A stretch of 64,000 nucleotides of DNA from Actinopolyspora halophila DSM 43834 (GTDB taxonomy: Bacteria > Actinomycetota > Actinomycetes > Mycobacteriales > Pseudonocardiaceae). Positions 42,960 to 52,650 of the stretch are shown here, one piece after another; within the stretch, counting starts at the first letter, position 1; the number at the start of each line of letters is the position of its first letter. The position numbers and the translations under genes were made by a program. Below the pieces are notes generated by a model. It was not told where the DNA came from. It did no database searches and saw only the letters and a program-made list of their open reading frames with translations. The stretch covers positions 2,769,276 to 2,833,275 of the forward strand of contig NZ_AQUI01000002.1 of the NCBI RefSeq assembly GCF_000371785.1, given 5' to 3'.

Positions 42960-44383
42960 AGGAAATGTGCGAAAATGTTCCTGAGCTGTCGCCTTGCGAC
43001 GCAGCGTTGGCCCCGGTCCGGCGGGTCGGGGTCTTCCCGTGGCGGTACCCGTTGCCAGCATGGCTGGTCTTACGTGGGTTTCCAGCGGGCTCGTTTTTCG
43101 TCGCCCACCAACTGTGGGAGGACGCCAGGCCCGCGAGGTTGCGGCCGCGTTGAGATCGCGATCTGCGGTGTGGCCGCAGTGATCGCAAGTGAAGACACGC
43201 TGGCTCAGGCGCAGTTTGGCTTTCACCGTGCCGCAGCCGTGGCAGGTCTTCGAGCTGGGGTAGAACCGGTCGGCCACCACGAGCTGTCGGTGTGACCAGG
43301 TGGTTTTGTAGTCGAGTTGCCGTCGCAGCTCGCTCATGCCCACGTCGGCGATCGAACGGGCCAGTCGCCGGTTGCGCACCATCCCGGCCACGTGCAGGTC
43401 TTCGACGACTATGGTGTCGAACTCGTCCACCAGGCGGGTGGAGAGCTTGTGCAGCCCGTCGCGGCGGGCATTGGCGATGGCGGTGTACAGCGTGGCGATA
43501 CGGACTTGCGTACGACGCCACCGGTTCGAGGCTTTCCGCTCGGTGCGCCGGTCGGGGCCACAGCGTCGGGCGGCCTGGCGCTGCAACCGGAGCAGTTCCC
43601 GCTGTGCGACTTCGAGGTGTTTCGGGTTGACGATGACCTCGCCGGTGGACAACACCGCCAGGTGCTTCACTCCGAGATCCACGCCGACCGTGCCGCCACA
43701 CGTTGCCGAGGCCGGTTCGGAACGCTCGATTTCCACGGAGAACGACACGTGCCACCGGCCGCGCCGGAAGCTCACGGTGGCCGAACGGATGCGGGCCGTG
43801 CCGCGCTCGACGTGCCGGGCGAGCTTGCGGGTTGATTCGTGGGTGCGCACCAGCCCGATGCGGGGCAGTCTCACATGTCGACGGTCAACATCGGAGAGCC
43901 CGAACGATCCGGTTGAAACCCGGAAGGACCAAGTGCTGCGCTTCGACTTGAACCGAGGGAATCCGAGTGCGCGCCCGCCGCGTTTGCCGGCGCGGGACTT
44001 GTTCCAGTTGTCCAACGCCCTGGACAAGTTCGCCAACCCGGAAGCGTAGGCCTCCTTCGAGTTCTCGCCCCACCAAGGGGCTACCTCGCCCTTGACAGCG
44101 TTGAACGCCTTCCGCAACGAGTAGGCCGACCAGTTCCAGCTCGGAGTGAGCTCGTCCTCGACGATGCCGTAGGACCGTTCCGCGCTGCGCTGGTCCAGCA
44201 CCGCCTTCATCCGGCCCAAGCCCCAATTGTAGGCGAACCGCGCCGCCCCACAGTGCGACGACAACATGGCCCGTTGGTGCTCGGTGGGGTCCAGAGCGAA
44301 CTGATACGCCTGCACCACCGTGGCCATGCTGTACACCTCCCTACGTGCGACTCGGCTGATCACAGTCTGTCATGCCTGGATAC
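42958..44383 (-). mobile_element. TnpB-only IS200/IS605 (IS1341-type) element
   Basis: This element of about 1.4 kb has tnpB but no tnpA. The right end lies at the junction with the SGNH fragment, where CAGGAA/TTCCTG (42959-42964 and 42978-42983) form a hairpin. The left edge is not sharp; it lies between the tnpB ribosome site and the IS30 remnant. Confidence 0.6.
42960..44327 (-). pseudogene. tnpB: TnpB, frameshifted near the C terminus
   Basis: The protein has RuvC I D in GVDLGVKHLAVL, RuvC II E in VVEDLHVAGMV, zinc-finger pairs CHGCG and CDHCG, and RuvC III D in TADRDLNAAAT. Directly after motif III one base appears to be lost (around 43141-43147). The other frame continues with the expected family tail NLAGLASSHSWWATKNEPAG, then AGNGYRHGKT, and would stop at 42958. 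In the present frame it reads through the element end into the SGNH fragment. The catalytic core is complete, so activity is not excluded. ATG with GGGAGG. Confidence 0.8.
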
Positions 44384-44449
44384 GTCTCACTTGGATGGTG
44401 CGGAGATCCTCGAGGCCAGCGTGACAACGCCGCATCGTCACCCCTACAT

Positions 44450-44656
44450 CTACGACGACTTCCCCCCAGCCGTTCCTGTCGTGGGATTCCGACCGTTGCG
44501 CCACACCTTGCCGGTGCGACGGTTGACCCCCACGAGCCGACACGCCTCCTGGCTACTCACACCTTGATCCACAAGGCGGAAGTATTCCTCCCGCTCCCGG
44601 GCGAGCTTCTTCCGTCCCTGCGGACTACGAACCTTGCGCTTCTCGAAGTCGTCCAT
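44450..44656 (-). pseudogene. IS30-family transposase, N-terminal remnant
   Basis: Sixty-eight codons read as the start of an IS30 transposase: AREREEYFRLVDQGVSSQEA then CRLVGVNRRTGKVWRNGRNP, the family helix-turn-helix. The catalytic DDE part is absent. The terminal inverted-repeat-like sequence GGTCGTTGCAACATCCGACC lies just upstream at 44669-44688, at the junction with the SGNH gene. It was probably the first insertion, later truncated when the TnpB element arrived. Confidence 0.75.
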
Positions 44657-44700
44657 CCCGCCCCTTGAGGTCGGATGTTGCAACGACCACCAGAACCCAA

Positions 44701-45656
44701 GAGGGCTTGCCGGGGCGTTCGGCCAGCAGCCGGTTGCCGCTGATCCCCGCGTTGACCACCGAGAGGCCCGCGTCCCCTTCAGCAGCGCGCAGTCTCCTGG
44801 AGAGGTGATCGGGCCAGCGGTGGTTCGCGTCGACGGTGGTGTCGACCCCGTCGGTGATGGAGTCGCCGAAGGCGACCACCGAGCCGGCCGACCGCGGTTT
44901 CGCAGCGACGTCGACCCCGCTGACGCCCATCCAGCAGGTGGTGGTGCCGTAGTGATCGCCCGATGACTTGTGGCTGCGGTTGCCCTGGGCGACGTAGTTG
45001 GTCTGCGCGGTGAACGGGTGCTGAGTCAGCGGACCGGTCGCTCCGGGGTAGAAGACGCTGACCAGCAGCGTGGACAACGCCTCGACGTCGAGGGCGACCG
45101 GGTCGCTGAACACCTCCTCGCCCGCGGGGATGGTGGTGTGCTCGCGCCCGTCGAAGGTCAACGCACGCATCGTCCCGTCGACCGCCCGAGCCTGCGAGTC
45201 CTGCACGGCCACCGTGGCCCGACCCACCCGCAGGGGCTCCTCCCCGAAGGCGTTGGTCAGACGGATCCGCGCCTCGGGGCCACCCGCGCTGAGAAACACG
45301 ACGTTGCGCACGGTCTGTCCCCGCAGCCCTTCTCCCGCGGGGCAGTCGAAGTCGGGGACCTCGCTGCCGCGTACCGGGCTGGCCGACCAGCTCGCCGTCC
45401 ACGCCGGACGGTGCCCGTGATGGTGGTCCTGGCCCGCTGCCGCCGCTCCGGGCAGCAGCGGCAGCGCGAGAGCAAGCGCCGTGCCCAGGCCGAACACCGC
45501 GCGAAGCGGCCGGGAGAACCGGGACGTGGTTCGCGCTCCCCGCCGAGACGGGGAGGTTCCCGCGAGGTCCTCGTTCGCTCGTTCGCTACGTCTGCCCGCC
45601 CGGAGAACCGATAACCGGTGCCCTCTGGTGGTTCGTGGGGTCCGCGCTCGCGCCAT
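44701..45656 (-). pseudogene. SGNH/GDSL hydrolase, 5' fragment
   Basis: This is the N-terminal two thirds of a secreted SGNH hydrolase: a hydrophobic export segment (RAVFGLGTALALALPLLPG), WTASWSASPV, and the catalytic Ser block VVAFGDSITDGVDTTVDANHRW, then VVNAGISGNRLLAERPGKPS. The frame then enters the IS30 end. The proposed ATG has GAGGGA upstream, but the 55 residues before the hydrophobic segment are long for a signal peptide, so the true start may be internal. Confidence 0.82.
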
Positions 45657-46056
45657 GGCTTCCCTCTGGTGTGAATCGGAACGAGGAAAGCGCATTCCAA
45701 CACTCCGCGCCGGCCCACAACAAGACTGGGCCCCCGAAAGGAGCAGCCGATTGGACCGACTCGTGGCCCCACCCTGGCTGTTCGACCATCACGTCAGTCC
45801 CGCGAGGTGAACACCTGAACGCGTGTTCACCGCTGGCCACTGACACTGCTGCGCCACGGCCGCCACGGACTGCGCCGCCTGTGACCGCAGCGAAAACCAC
45901 GGCAGCTCCCCGAATTCCGGACTCGCCGGGCGAAGTGCTTGTTCGGTCGAGAGACCAGTACTACCCACGAACAAGGCGAATGACGGATCCGTCGGGAACG
46001 TTTCACTGATCGCATGGTGGGAGTCGGGAGTGCCGCGAGCTCGGGGGACAGCAGCA
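45657..46056. other. Intergenic region before the STAND ATPase gene
   Basis: This stretch of about 400 bases is divergent between the broken SGNH gene and the STAND gene. No supported gene and no clear promoter consensus. Confidence 0.45.
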
Positions 46057-48255
46057 GTGCCAGGGGAGAACACACCGGCTCACCGCGCCAGCCACACCGC
46101 CGGCCCCGACCCGTCCACCACGGACAACGAGCTCTCCGACCCGGTGTCGGGAAACGTGGTCCAGGCCGGGACCGTCCACGGCGGACAGCACCTGCGCGCT
46201 CACTCCCCCGGCACGCAGCCCGTCCCCCGGCAGCTTCCCCCGCAACCACACCTGCTCGTGGGCAGGGAAGCGGAACAGGCCGAACTGGACAACCAGCTGC
46301 GCGACACGGCCGAACGCCCCGTGCTCATCTCCGTCAGCGGCCCCGGAGGAGTGGGTAAGACCACCCTGACACTGGACTGGTTGCACCGGCAGCACGCCCG
46401 CTTCCCCGACGGACAGCTCTTCGTCGAAGGCAGCTCCCCTTCCGCGAACACCCCCCGCTCGGCGGCCGACATCCTCGGGCACCTGCTGCGTTCCCTGGGC
46501 GTGTCCCCGGAGGCCATCCCGTTGGACATCGGCGAACGACTGAGCTGGTACCGCTCACTGACCTCGGGAAAGTCCCTGGTCGTCTTCGTGGACGACGCCG
46601 TCTCCGCCGCGCAGGTACGCCCGCTGCTGCCGAACTCCCCCACCGGTGCCCTGCTGATCACCAGCCGGACACGACCGGTCAGCCTGGCCCTGGACGGGGC
46701 GCACTTCCTGGAAGTCCCCCCGCTCGACGAGCAAAGCGGGCTGCGCGTGATCTCCGAGCTCCTCGGCAACCCGCGCACGGAAGCCGAACCCGACAACGCG
46801 CGTGCGCTGGTGAGGCTGTGCAGCGGATTCCCCCTGGCACTGGCGGTGTCCTCCGCACGCCAGGCCGCCCATCCACAGTGGCCACTGGAGCACACGGTCA
46901 CACGGCTGCGCGACAGGAGGAGCAGGTTCGCCGCCCTCACGCTCACCCCGGCCCTGTCGGTGTCCACCGTCTTCGATTCCTGCTACCACGGCCTGTCCAC
47001 CCAGGCAGCGACGCTCTACCGGCGCCTGGCCCAACACCCGGGCCCCGACCTGTCCCACGAGCTGGCACGACACCTGGCCGAACCCGACGAGACCGACCAC
47101 ACCACCACCCTGGCCGAACTCCGCGAAGCCCACCTGCTCCAGGAAACCGACCGGCGCTACCGGTTCCATGACCTCGTCCGCACCCACGCGCGAGCGACCG
47201 GCGAGCACGCCGACACCCCCGAGTCGCGCGCGGAGTCCCTGCGCCGCGCGCTGCACTGGTACCTCACCCGCGCGGCCGCGGCCGATCTGATCATCACGCC
47301 GCAGCGCCAACGGATCGGCCCCCACCACGCGCGGCAGGCCGCGCACCGACCCACCTGGTCCGGCGCGACCGAGGCGCTCGACTGGTTCGACCGCGAACGC
47401 GCCAACCTCGCGGCCGTGCTCGCCGAGGCCCACAGGACAGGGCAGGACGAGGTAGTCTGGCAGCTGTGCGAAGCCATGTGGAGCTTTTTCCTGCACCGCA
47501 AGCACTACCGTGACTGGATCGACTCACACCACCTCGGCATCGAAGCTGCCGCCCGACTCGGCCACCACCGCGCCGAAGCACGCCTGCGCTGCCAACTCGG
47601 CTTCGCCCACCTCGACCTGGAGCACTTCGACACGGTGATCGAACTGTGCACCCCGGCACTGCGGCTGGCCGAAGCCTCCCTCGACCGCGCCGGAATCTCC
47701 ACGGCGCTGTCCCAACTCGCGAAGGCGGCCCGTGGTCGGGGCGACCACGAACTCTCCCTGCGCTACTTCCGGCGAGCCCTGCGGCTGGACGAGAACACCG
47801 GCAACCGGCGCGGCATCGCCCTGCGCTGCCGACGTATCGGCACCCTGCTCGCCGAAACGGGCAACCACGGCGAAGCCGCGATCAATCTCGACCGGGCGCT
47901 CGCGCTGCTGACCGAGCTCTCCGACCACCGTGGACGTGCCAGAGCACTGACCGACCGGGGTGACCTCCACATCCGCCGCGGGGAGTTCGCCGCGGCCGAG
48001 ACCTGCCTGACCGAGGCGCTGGCGGTGATGCGCGAGTCCGGCTCGCCCACCTACCAGGCAGACGTCCTCGGCGAGCTCGGCGAGCTCGCGACACGACGCG
48101 GAGAGCTCACCACGGCCCTGCGGCACTGGAGGGAGGCCGAGCGGCTGTTCCGCCTGTGCTCGCACCCGCGTGCGAACCGGGTGCGCGCGCGGCTGGACAA
48201 CCTCGCCCGTGAACATCCCGGTGGCACCACCCCCGACGAACCGCCGCGGGACTGA
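46057..48255 (+). CDS. NLR-like STAND ATPase with TPR repeats and N-terminal amyloid-type motif
   Basis: In this 732-residue protein residues 28-48 read LSDPVSGNVVQAGTVHGG, a short motif of the VVQAG type seen at the N termini of actinobacterial NLR-like proteins. An NB-ARC-type ATPase follows: VGRE, P-loop GPGGVGKTTL (95-103), Walker B LVVFVDD and LLITSRT. A winged-helix/linker region comes next, then TPR-like repeats from about 470 to the end. It resembles AfsR without the SARP DNA-binding domain. The GTG at 46057 has GGGGGA nine bases upstream; the GTG at 46030 is an alternative. No partner effector with the same motif is nearby. Confidence 0.82.
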   Translation: MPGENTPAHRASHTAGPDPSTTDNELSDPVSGNVVQAGTVHGGQHLRAHSPGTQPVPRQLPPQPHLLVGREAEQAELDNQLRDTAERPVLISVSGPGGVGKTTLTLDWLHRQHARFPDGQLFVEGSSPSANTPRSAADILGHLLRSLGVSPEAIPLDIGERLSWYRSLTSGKSLVVFVDDAVSAAQVRPLLPNSPTGALLITSRTRPVSLALDGAHFLEVPPLDEQSGLRVISELLGNPRTEAEPDNARALVRLCSGFPLALAVSSARQAAHPQWPLEHTVTRLRDRRSRFAALTLTPALSVSTVFDSCYHGLSTQAATLYRRLAQHPGPDLSHELARHLAEPDETDHTTTLAELREAHLLQETDRRYRFHDLVRTHARATGEHADTPESRAESLRRALHWYLTRAAAADLIITPQRQRIGPHHARQAAHRPTWSGATEALDWFDRERANLAAVLAEAHRTGQDEVVWQLCEAMWSFFLHRKHYRDWIDSHHLGIEAAARLGHHRAEARLRCQLGFAHLDLEHFDTVIELCTPALRLAEASLDRAGISTALSQLAKAARGRGDHELSLRYFRRALRLDENTGNRRGIALRCRRIGTLLAETGNHGEAAINLDRALALLTELSDHRGRARALTDRGDLHIRRGEFAAAETCLTEALAVMRESGSPTYQADVLGELGELATRRGELTTALRHWREAERLFRLCSHPRANRVRARLDNLAREHPGGTTPDEPPRD

Positions 48256-48282
48256 GTTGCCGAACCGGTTCCTCCGCCCCGC

Positions 48283-48906
48283 TCAGCCGTCCACCCGCAC
48301 CACCACGCGCAGCGTGCGCGGACCGTGCACCCCCTCGACCCGGTCCAGCTCGATGTCCGAGGTCGCCGAAGGGCCGCTGATCATGGTCGTCGGGCGCACG
48401 GGGTCGAGCCTGCCCACCGCCTCGGGGACACCGAGGACCACGGAGGACAGATCCACCACGCACACGTGCAGGTCCGGCACCAGGGTCAGCGCCCGCCTGC
48501 CCTGATCGCCCGCGGCGTCCAGGAAGACGGTTCCGGTCTCGGCGCACGTCACAGCCGAGGAGGTCACCACCCCGTCCACGTCCTCCAACCACCGGACGGG
48601 GGACTCCGCCGAGTCGACCTCGACCCGGCCGGTGAACTCCTCAGTCCAGGAAGCGTCCAGCCCACCGGGCACGGCGACCAGCCGCGCGTCCCCGAGAGCC
48701 TCGGCGACCGTGGACGCCGTCTCCGCCACCGAACACCGGTACACATCCGCCCGGTACTCGCCGAGCCGGTCCACGAGCAACTCCAGCCGCTGCTCACCGG
48801 ACGATTCACGCCCTCCGCGGTACTCGCGGGGGACGGTCACCGGCTCCGGGGGTGCGGCGGCCAGCGCGTCCCGCACCCGTCCCAACACGACATCACGCGC
48901 GTTCAC
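48283..48906 (-). CDS. lutC: Lactate utilisation protein C
   Basis: This 207-residue LUD-domain protein of the LutABC L-lactate oxidation complex starts NARDVVLGRVRDAL and carries GVVTSSAVTCAETGTVFLDA and PTTMISGPSATSDIELDRVEGVHGPR, the core LUD motifs. Its start overlaps the lutB stop by four bases. It probably assembles with LutA and LutB to pass electrons from lactate to the quinone pool. Confidence 0.93.
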   Translation of the reverse strand: MNARDVVLGRVRDALAAAPPEPVTVPREYRGGRESSGEQRLELLVDRLGEYRADVYRCSVAETASTVAEALGDARLVAVPGGLDASWTEEFTGRVEVDSAESPVRWLEDVDGVVTSSAVTCAETGTVFLDAAGDQGRRALTLVPDLHVCVVDLSSVVLGVPEAVGRLDPVRPTTMISGPSATSDIELDRVEGVHGPRTLRVVVRVDG

Positions 48907-50429
48907 GACTCACCTCGCTCTGCCTCACGACGAGCAGCTCGGACAGCTTCCCTGCCGTCCTCCGAGTCCCACCACTCGCGGAACGTCCGCTTCGGGGGAG
49001 CGGGAAGATCACGCGCCGAGGTCCAGGCGTTCAACGGTGGCGGAAGAGCGCTGATCCGCCCGTCCGCGCCCCCGAGCACCCTGCCCAGCCTGGACGCGCG
49101 CTGCGCCTTGGTGAAACGCTTGGCCGAGGACATGGCCAGCGAGGACGCCCGCATCATCGCGGCCTCGGCGGTGTAGCGGCTCTGCTCCACGTGCTGGTGG
49201 CGCAGCTCCACCAGCAGCGAGGGAATGTCGATCTTGACCGGGCACACGTCGTAGCACGCCCCGCACAGGCTCGACGCGTACGGCAGGGACGCGTTCGGAT
49301 CGTCCCGCGACTCGTGCATCCCCGCCAGCTGCGGAGTGAGCACCGCGCCGATCGGCCCCGGGTAGGTCGATCCGTAGGCCTTGCCGCCGGTGCGCTCGTA
49401 CACCGGGCACACGTTCAGGCAGGCCGAGCAGCGGATGCACTGCAACGCCTCCCGCCCCACACCGTCGGCCAGGGTGGCGCTGCGCCCGTTGTCCAGCAGC
49501 ACCAGGTGGAACTCCTCCGGCCCGTCCCCCTCGGTCACCCCCGTCCACATCGAGGTGTAGGGATTCATCCGCTCCCCCGTGGAGGAACGCGGCAGCAGCT
49601 GGAGGAACACCTCGAGATCGGTGAAGCTCGGGACGAGCTTCTCGATGCCCATCACCGTGATGAGCGTTTCCGGCATGGTCAGGCACATCCGACCGTTTCC
49701 CTCGGACTCGACCACGCTCAGCGTGCCCGTGTCGGCCACCCCGAAGTTCGCCCCCGAGATCGCCACCCGCGTGCTCATGAACTTCGAGCGCAAGTACTTG
49801 CGGGCCTCCTCGGCCAGCCGCACCGGGTCGTCGTCCAGGTTCGGATCCACCCCCGGCATCTCGCGCAGGAAGATGTCCCTGATCTCCGCGCGATTGCGGT
49901 GAATGGCCGGAACGAGGATGTGCGAAGGCCGATCGGCCCCCAGCTGGACGATCAACTCGGCCAGATCGGTCTCCACGGGTGAGATCCCAGCGGACCCGAG
50001 GTGCTCGTTGAGGCCGATCTCCTGGGTGGCCATCGACTTCACCTTCAGGACCTCGTCCGAGTCCTTGTCCGCGACCAGCCGGGTGACGATCTCGTTGGCC
50101 TCGTCGGCGTCGCGGGCCCAGTGCACCACTCCCCCGCGCTCGGTCACCTCGCGTTCGAACCGCTCGAGCAGCTCGGGAAGCCGGGCCAGCACATCGGCCT
50201 TGAGCGCCGAACCCGCCGAACGCAGCTCCTCCCAGTCGGGCAGCTCGTCGGCCACCTGATCGCGCTTGCCCCGGATCGTCGCGGTGGCCTTGCCGAGGTT
50301 GCGCCGCTGCTGCGTGTCGTCCAGCGCGGTGTGCGCCGCCTCCGGGAAGGACTGGTCACCGCGCAGATGCCCGGTCGCGTACGGGGCCCGGGGCGGCGGG
50401 GTGGGAAACCCGAGGAACGCGCTGCTCAT
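48903..50429 (-). CDS. lutB: Lactate utilisation iron-sulfur protein B
   Basis: This is a 508-residue two-part protein. An N-terminal LUD domain (MATQEIGLNEHLG, then GANFGVADTGTLSVVESEGNGR) is followed by two ferredoxin-type clusters: CIRCSACLNVCPVY and CGACYDVCPVKID, each binding [4Fe-4S]. The C-terminal helical part is as in LutB. The ATG at 50429 overlaps the lutA stop by four bases. The family and operon position are unambiguous. Confidence 0.95.
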   Translation of the reverse strand: MSSAFLGFPTPPPRAPYATGHLRGDQSFPEAAHTALDDTQQRRNLGKATATIRGKRDQVADELPDWEELRSAGSALKADVLARLPELLERFEREVTERGGVVHWARDADEANEIVTRLVADKDSDEVLKVKSMATQEIGLNEHLGSAGISPVETDLAELIVQLGADRPSHILVPAIHRNRAEIRDIFLREMPGVDPNLDDDPVRLAEEARKYLRSKFMSTRVAISGANFGVADTGTLSVVESEGNGRMCLTMPETLITVMGIEKLVPSFTDLEVFLQLLPRSSTGERMNPYTSMWTGVTEGDGPEEFHLVLLDNGRSATLADGVGREALQCIRCSACLNVCPVYERTGGKAYGSTYPGPIGAVLTPQLAGMHESRDDPNASLPYASSLCGACYDVCPVKIDIPSLLVELRHQHVEQSRYTAEAAMMRASSLAMSSAKRFTKAQRASRLGRVLGGADGRISALPPPLNAWTSARDLPAPPKRTFREWWDSEDGREAVRAARREAERGES

Positions 50430-51193
50430 GCGGAAACCTCCTCTTCCGAACGGAACCGCTGCTCGGTGGAAGCGAGTATCTCGGCCAGGTGCACCGTGCC
50501 GGTCCCGGTGCGCAGCCGGGAGAGTCCACCGCCGATGTGCATCAGGCAGGAGGAATCGCCCGCGCTGCAGAACTCCGCGCCGGTCGTGGTCACCGCGCGC
50601 ATCTTGTCCGAGAGCATCGCCGTGGAGGTCTCGGAGTTCTTGAGCGCGAAGGTCCCCCCGAAACCGCAGCACTCCTCGGCCCTGGGCAGCTCAACCAGGT
50701 CGATCTCGCGCACCTGCTCGAGCAGCCGCAGCGGTTTGTCCCCGACCCGCAGCATCCGCAGCGAGTGACACGTCGGGTGGTAGGTCACCCGGTGGGGGAA
50801 ACGCGCGCCGACGTCGGTGACCCCCAGCACGTCGACGAGGAACTCGGACAGCTCGTAGGTCTTGGCTCCGGCCCGCTCCACTCGCTCGCGCAGGGAACGG
50901 TCCCCGTAGCGCTCGGCCACGATCTCGTGCTGGTGGCGGATCGACCCCACGCAGGAACCGGAGGGTGCGACCACGGCGTCGATCGACTCGTCGGCGAAGT
51001 CCGCGGTGTAGTTGCGCACCAGCGGCAAAGCGTCGGCCTGATAGCCGGTGTTGACGTGCATCTGCCCACAACAGGTCTGACCGGGCGGGAAGACCACTTC
51101 CTGCCCGAGCCTGGTGAGCAGGACCGCCGTGGCCTTGACCGCCTCCGGGAACAGGGTGTCGCCCAGACACGTGGCGAACAGTGCGACGCGCAT
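50426..51193 (-). CDS. lutA: Lactate utilisation protein A
   Basis: In this 255-residue protein the two CCG-type cysteine domains are seen as PPGQTCCGQMHVNTGY (first) and AEECCGFGGTFALK (second), with YHPTCHSLRML between them. Such domains bind Fe-S clusters and form the catalytic or electron-transfer core of LutABC. First gene of the operon; the start is 15 bases from an operator palindrome. Confidence 0.95.
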   Translation of the reverse strand: MRVALFATCLGDTLFPEAVKATAVLLTRLGQEVVFPPGQTCCGQMHVNTGYQADALPLVRNYTADFADESIDAVVAPSGSCVGSIRHQHEIVAERYGDRSLRERVERAGAKTYELSEFLVDVLGVTDVGARFPHRVTYHPTCHSLRMLRVGDKPLRLLEQVREIDLVELPRAEECCGFGGTFALKNSETSTAMLSDKMRAVTTTGAEFCSAGDSSCLMHIGGGLSRLRTGTGTVHLAEILASTEQRFRSEEEVSA

Positions 51194-51208
51194 TGCCTTC
51201 CTTCCCTC

Positions 51209-51223
51209 TGTGGTCTGACCACA
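51209..51223. promoter_or_regulatory. GntR/FadR-type operator between lutA and its regulator
   Basis: TGTGGTCTGACCACA is a near-perfect palindrome (TGTGGT-CTG-ACCACA) containing the TGGTCnGACCA core of FadR-family operators. It lies 16 bases upstream of the lutA start codon, where binding would block transcription or loading. Confidence 0.75.
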
Positions 51224-51347
51224 CTAGGCCACCGCCACCACGCCGTGAAGTCCCCTCCGGAGATCGATCACCCGCCGTCCGAGTGTGCTCGCTCGAACGA
51301 ATGCGAGCAGCGGGAGACCACGCGGCGACGCCGATAGACTCGACCTC

Positions 51348-52055
51348 ATGACCACCGCTGCTCCGCGCGCTTGGGAACGAGTACTCGCACACATCGAGTC
51401 CGACCTGCTCGACGGCAGGCTCACCCCCGGACAGCGGATCCCGGGCGAACGCGCCCTGGCGGGCGAGCTCAACGTCGGACGTTCCTCGGTGCGCGAGGCG
51501 ATGCGCGTGCTGGAGGCGCTGGGAGTGCTGCGCGCGCAGACCGGCTCCGGCCCGGAGGCGGGAGCGATCATCCTCACCCGCCCCACCGGCGGGATGAGCG
51601 CCCTGATGCGACTGCAGGTGGCCGGGCAGGGCTTCCCGGTGCCGGACGTGGTCCGCACCCGGGTGATCCTGGAGACCTCCTCGGTCTCCGAACTGGCCGA
51701 CGGCACCGAACCGGTGGACCTGTCCGAGGTCGAAGAACTGCTCGACGCGATGGACGATCCCGAGCTGACCCGGCAGGAATTCCTCGTGCTCGACGCGCAG
51801 TTCCACCTCACGCTGACGCGGGCGGCGGGGAACCAGGTGGTGACCGCGATGATGAGCGGACTGCGGGACTCGATCGAGACCTACACCGGGCGGATCGCGA
51901 CCGCCCTGGACTCCTGGGAGGACACCGCGAACCGACTGCGCGCGGAGCACAGGGCTATCACCGCCGCCGTGCGCGACGGCGCCGCAGACCTGGCCGGTGA
52001 ACGCGTGGCCGCCCACATCAGGGGCTACTACGCCGCTACACCCCCGGAGGAATGA
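51348..52055 (+). CDS. GntR/FadR-family regulator of the lut operon
   Basis: This 235-residue protein has a winged helix at about 5-70 (LTPGQRIPGERALAGELNVG then RSSVREAMRVLEALG) and a helical FCD ligand domain (VVRTRVILETSSVSEL, VLDAQFHLTLTRAAGN, LRAEHRAITAAVRDG). Divergent from lutABC, it is very likely the lactate-responsive repressor (LldR/LutR type). No clear ribosome site precedes the ATG; the transcript may be nearly leaderless. Confidence 0.88.
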   Translation: MTTAAPRAWERVLAHIESDLLDGRLTPGQRIPGERALAGELNVGRSSVREAMRVLEALGVLRAQTGSGPEAGAIILTRPTGGMSALMRLQVAGQGFPVPDVVRTRVILETSSVSELADGTEPVDLSEVEELLDAMDDPELTRQEFLVLDAQFHLTLTRAAGNQVVTAMMSGLRDSIETYTGRIATALDSWEDTANRLRAEHRAITAAVRDGAADLAGERVAAHIRGYYAATPPEE

Positions 52056-52576
52056 ACGATCCCGCGAAATCCGGGATGCTGTCACCCGCGGCAGGATTCC
52101 CGCAGCGCCTTGGCCGGCTCCGCCTCCGGCGGGGCCCCGAAGGACTCCTGTCCGTACCGGTCCTCCACCGACTGATGTTTTCCGTTCTCCCCGCGTCGTA
52201 GACGGTTCCACAGCGGAACCTCCCCTGCGGCGCCGAATGCCCGGGGGCGTGCTTCGGCGCTGCCCACCGCACCACGAACGCCCCGCTCCCGGATCCCGCC
52301 CGAACAGCTGTTCCGCCCTACAAGCAGGTCGGCGTCTCTTCGCCGGTGCGCGCGGCGGAACCTCGCTGCCCCACACGTTCTCGCCGGGAACCCCGTCGCA
52401 ACCGAGTCCTCCCCTGCCGGCACACCGGAACGGGACCAACACCGGGGACCCCGCCCGCCGCACCGCTCACCAGCACGGACTCGAACGCGCTGTCGAGCAC
52501 CTTCCGACCGGCCCGAAGGAACCCACACGCTCCTCTTGTGGCAAGCGTTACAAGCGGGTTAATGTCTCCCGCACTA
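52056..52576. other. Long intergenic stretch before the sugar cluster
   Basis: This stretch of about 520 bases contains no recognisable gene, although frames run through it on both strands. The end near 52550 becomes A/T-richer and should carry the promoter of the dehydrogenase-ABC operon. Confidence 0.5.
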
Positions 52577-52588
52577 GAAAGCGCTTTC
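52577..52588. promoter_or_regulatory. LacI-type operator, perfect palindrome
   Basis: GAAAGCGCTTTC, the central-CG palindrome typical of LacI-family repressors, lies 63 bases before the first gene of the sugar operon. A related site lies beside the lacI gene of the same cluster. Confidence 0.7.
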
Positions 52589-52650
52589 CAACTTTTCGTT
52601 CGAGGCGAACGGCGTCTCGACGCACACGAGAGGAGAAAGCCACGTCCCCC

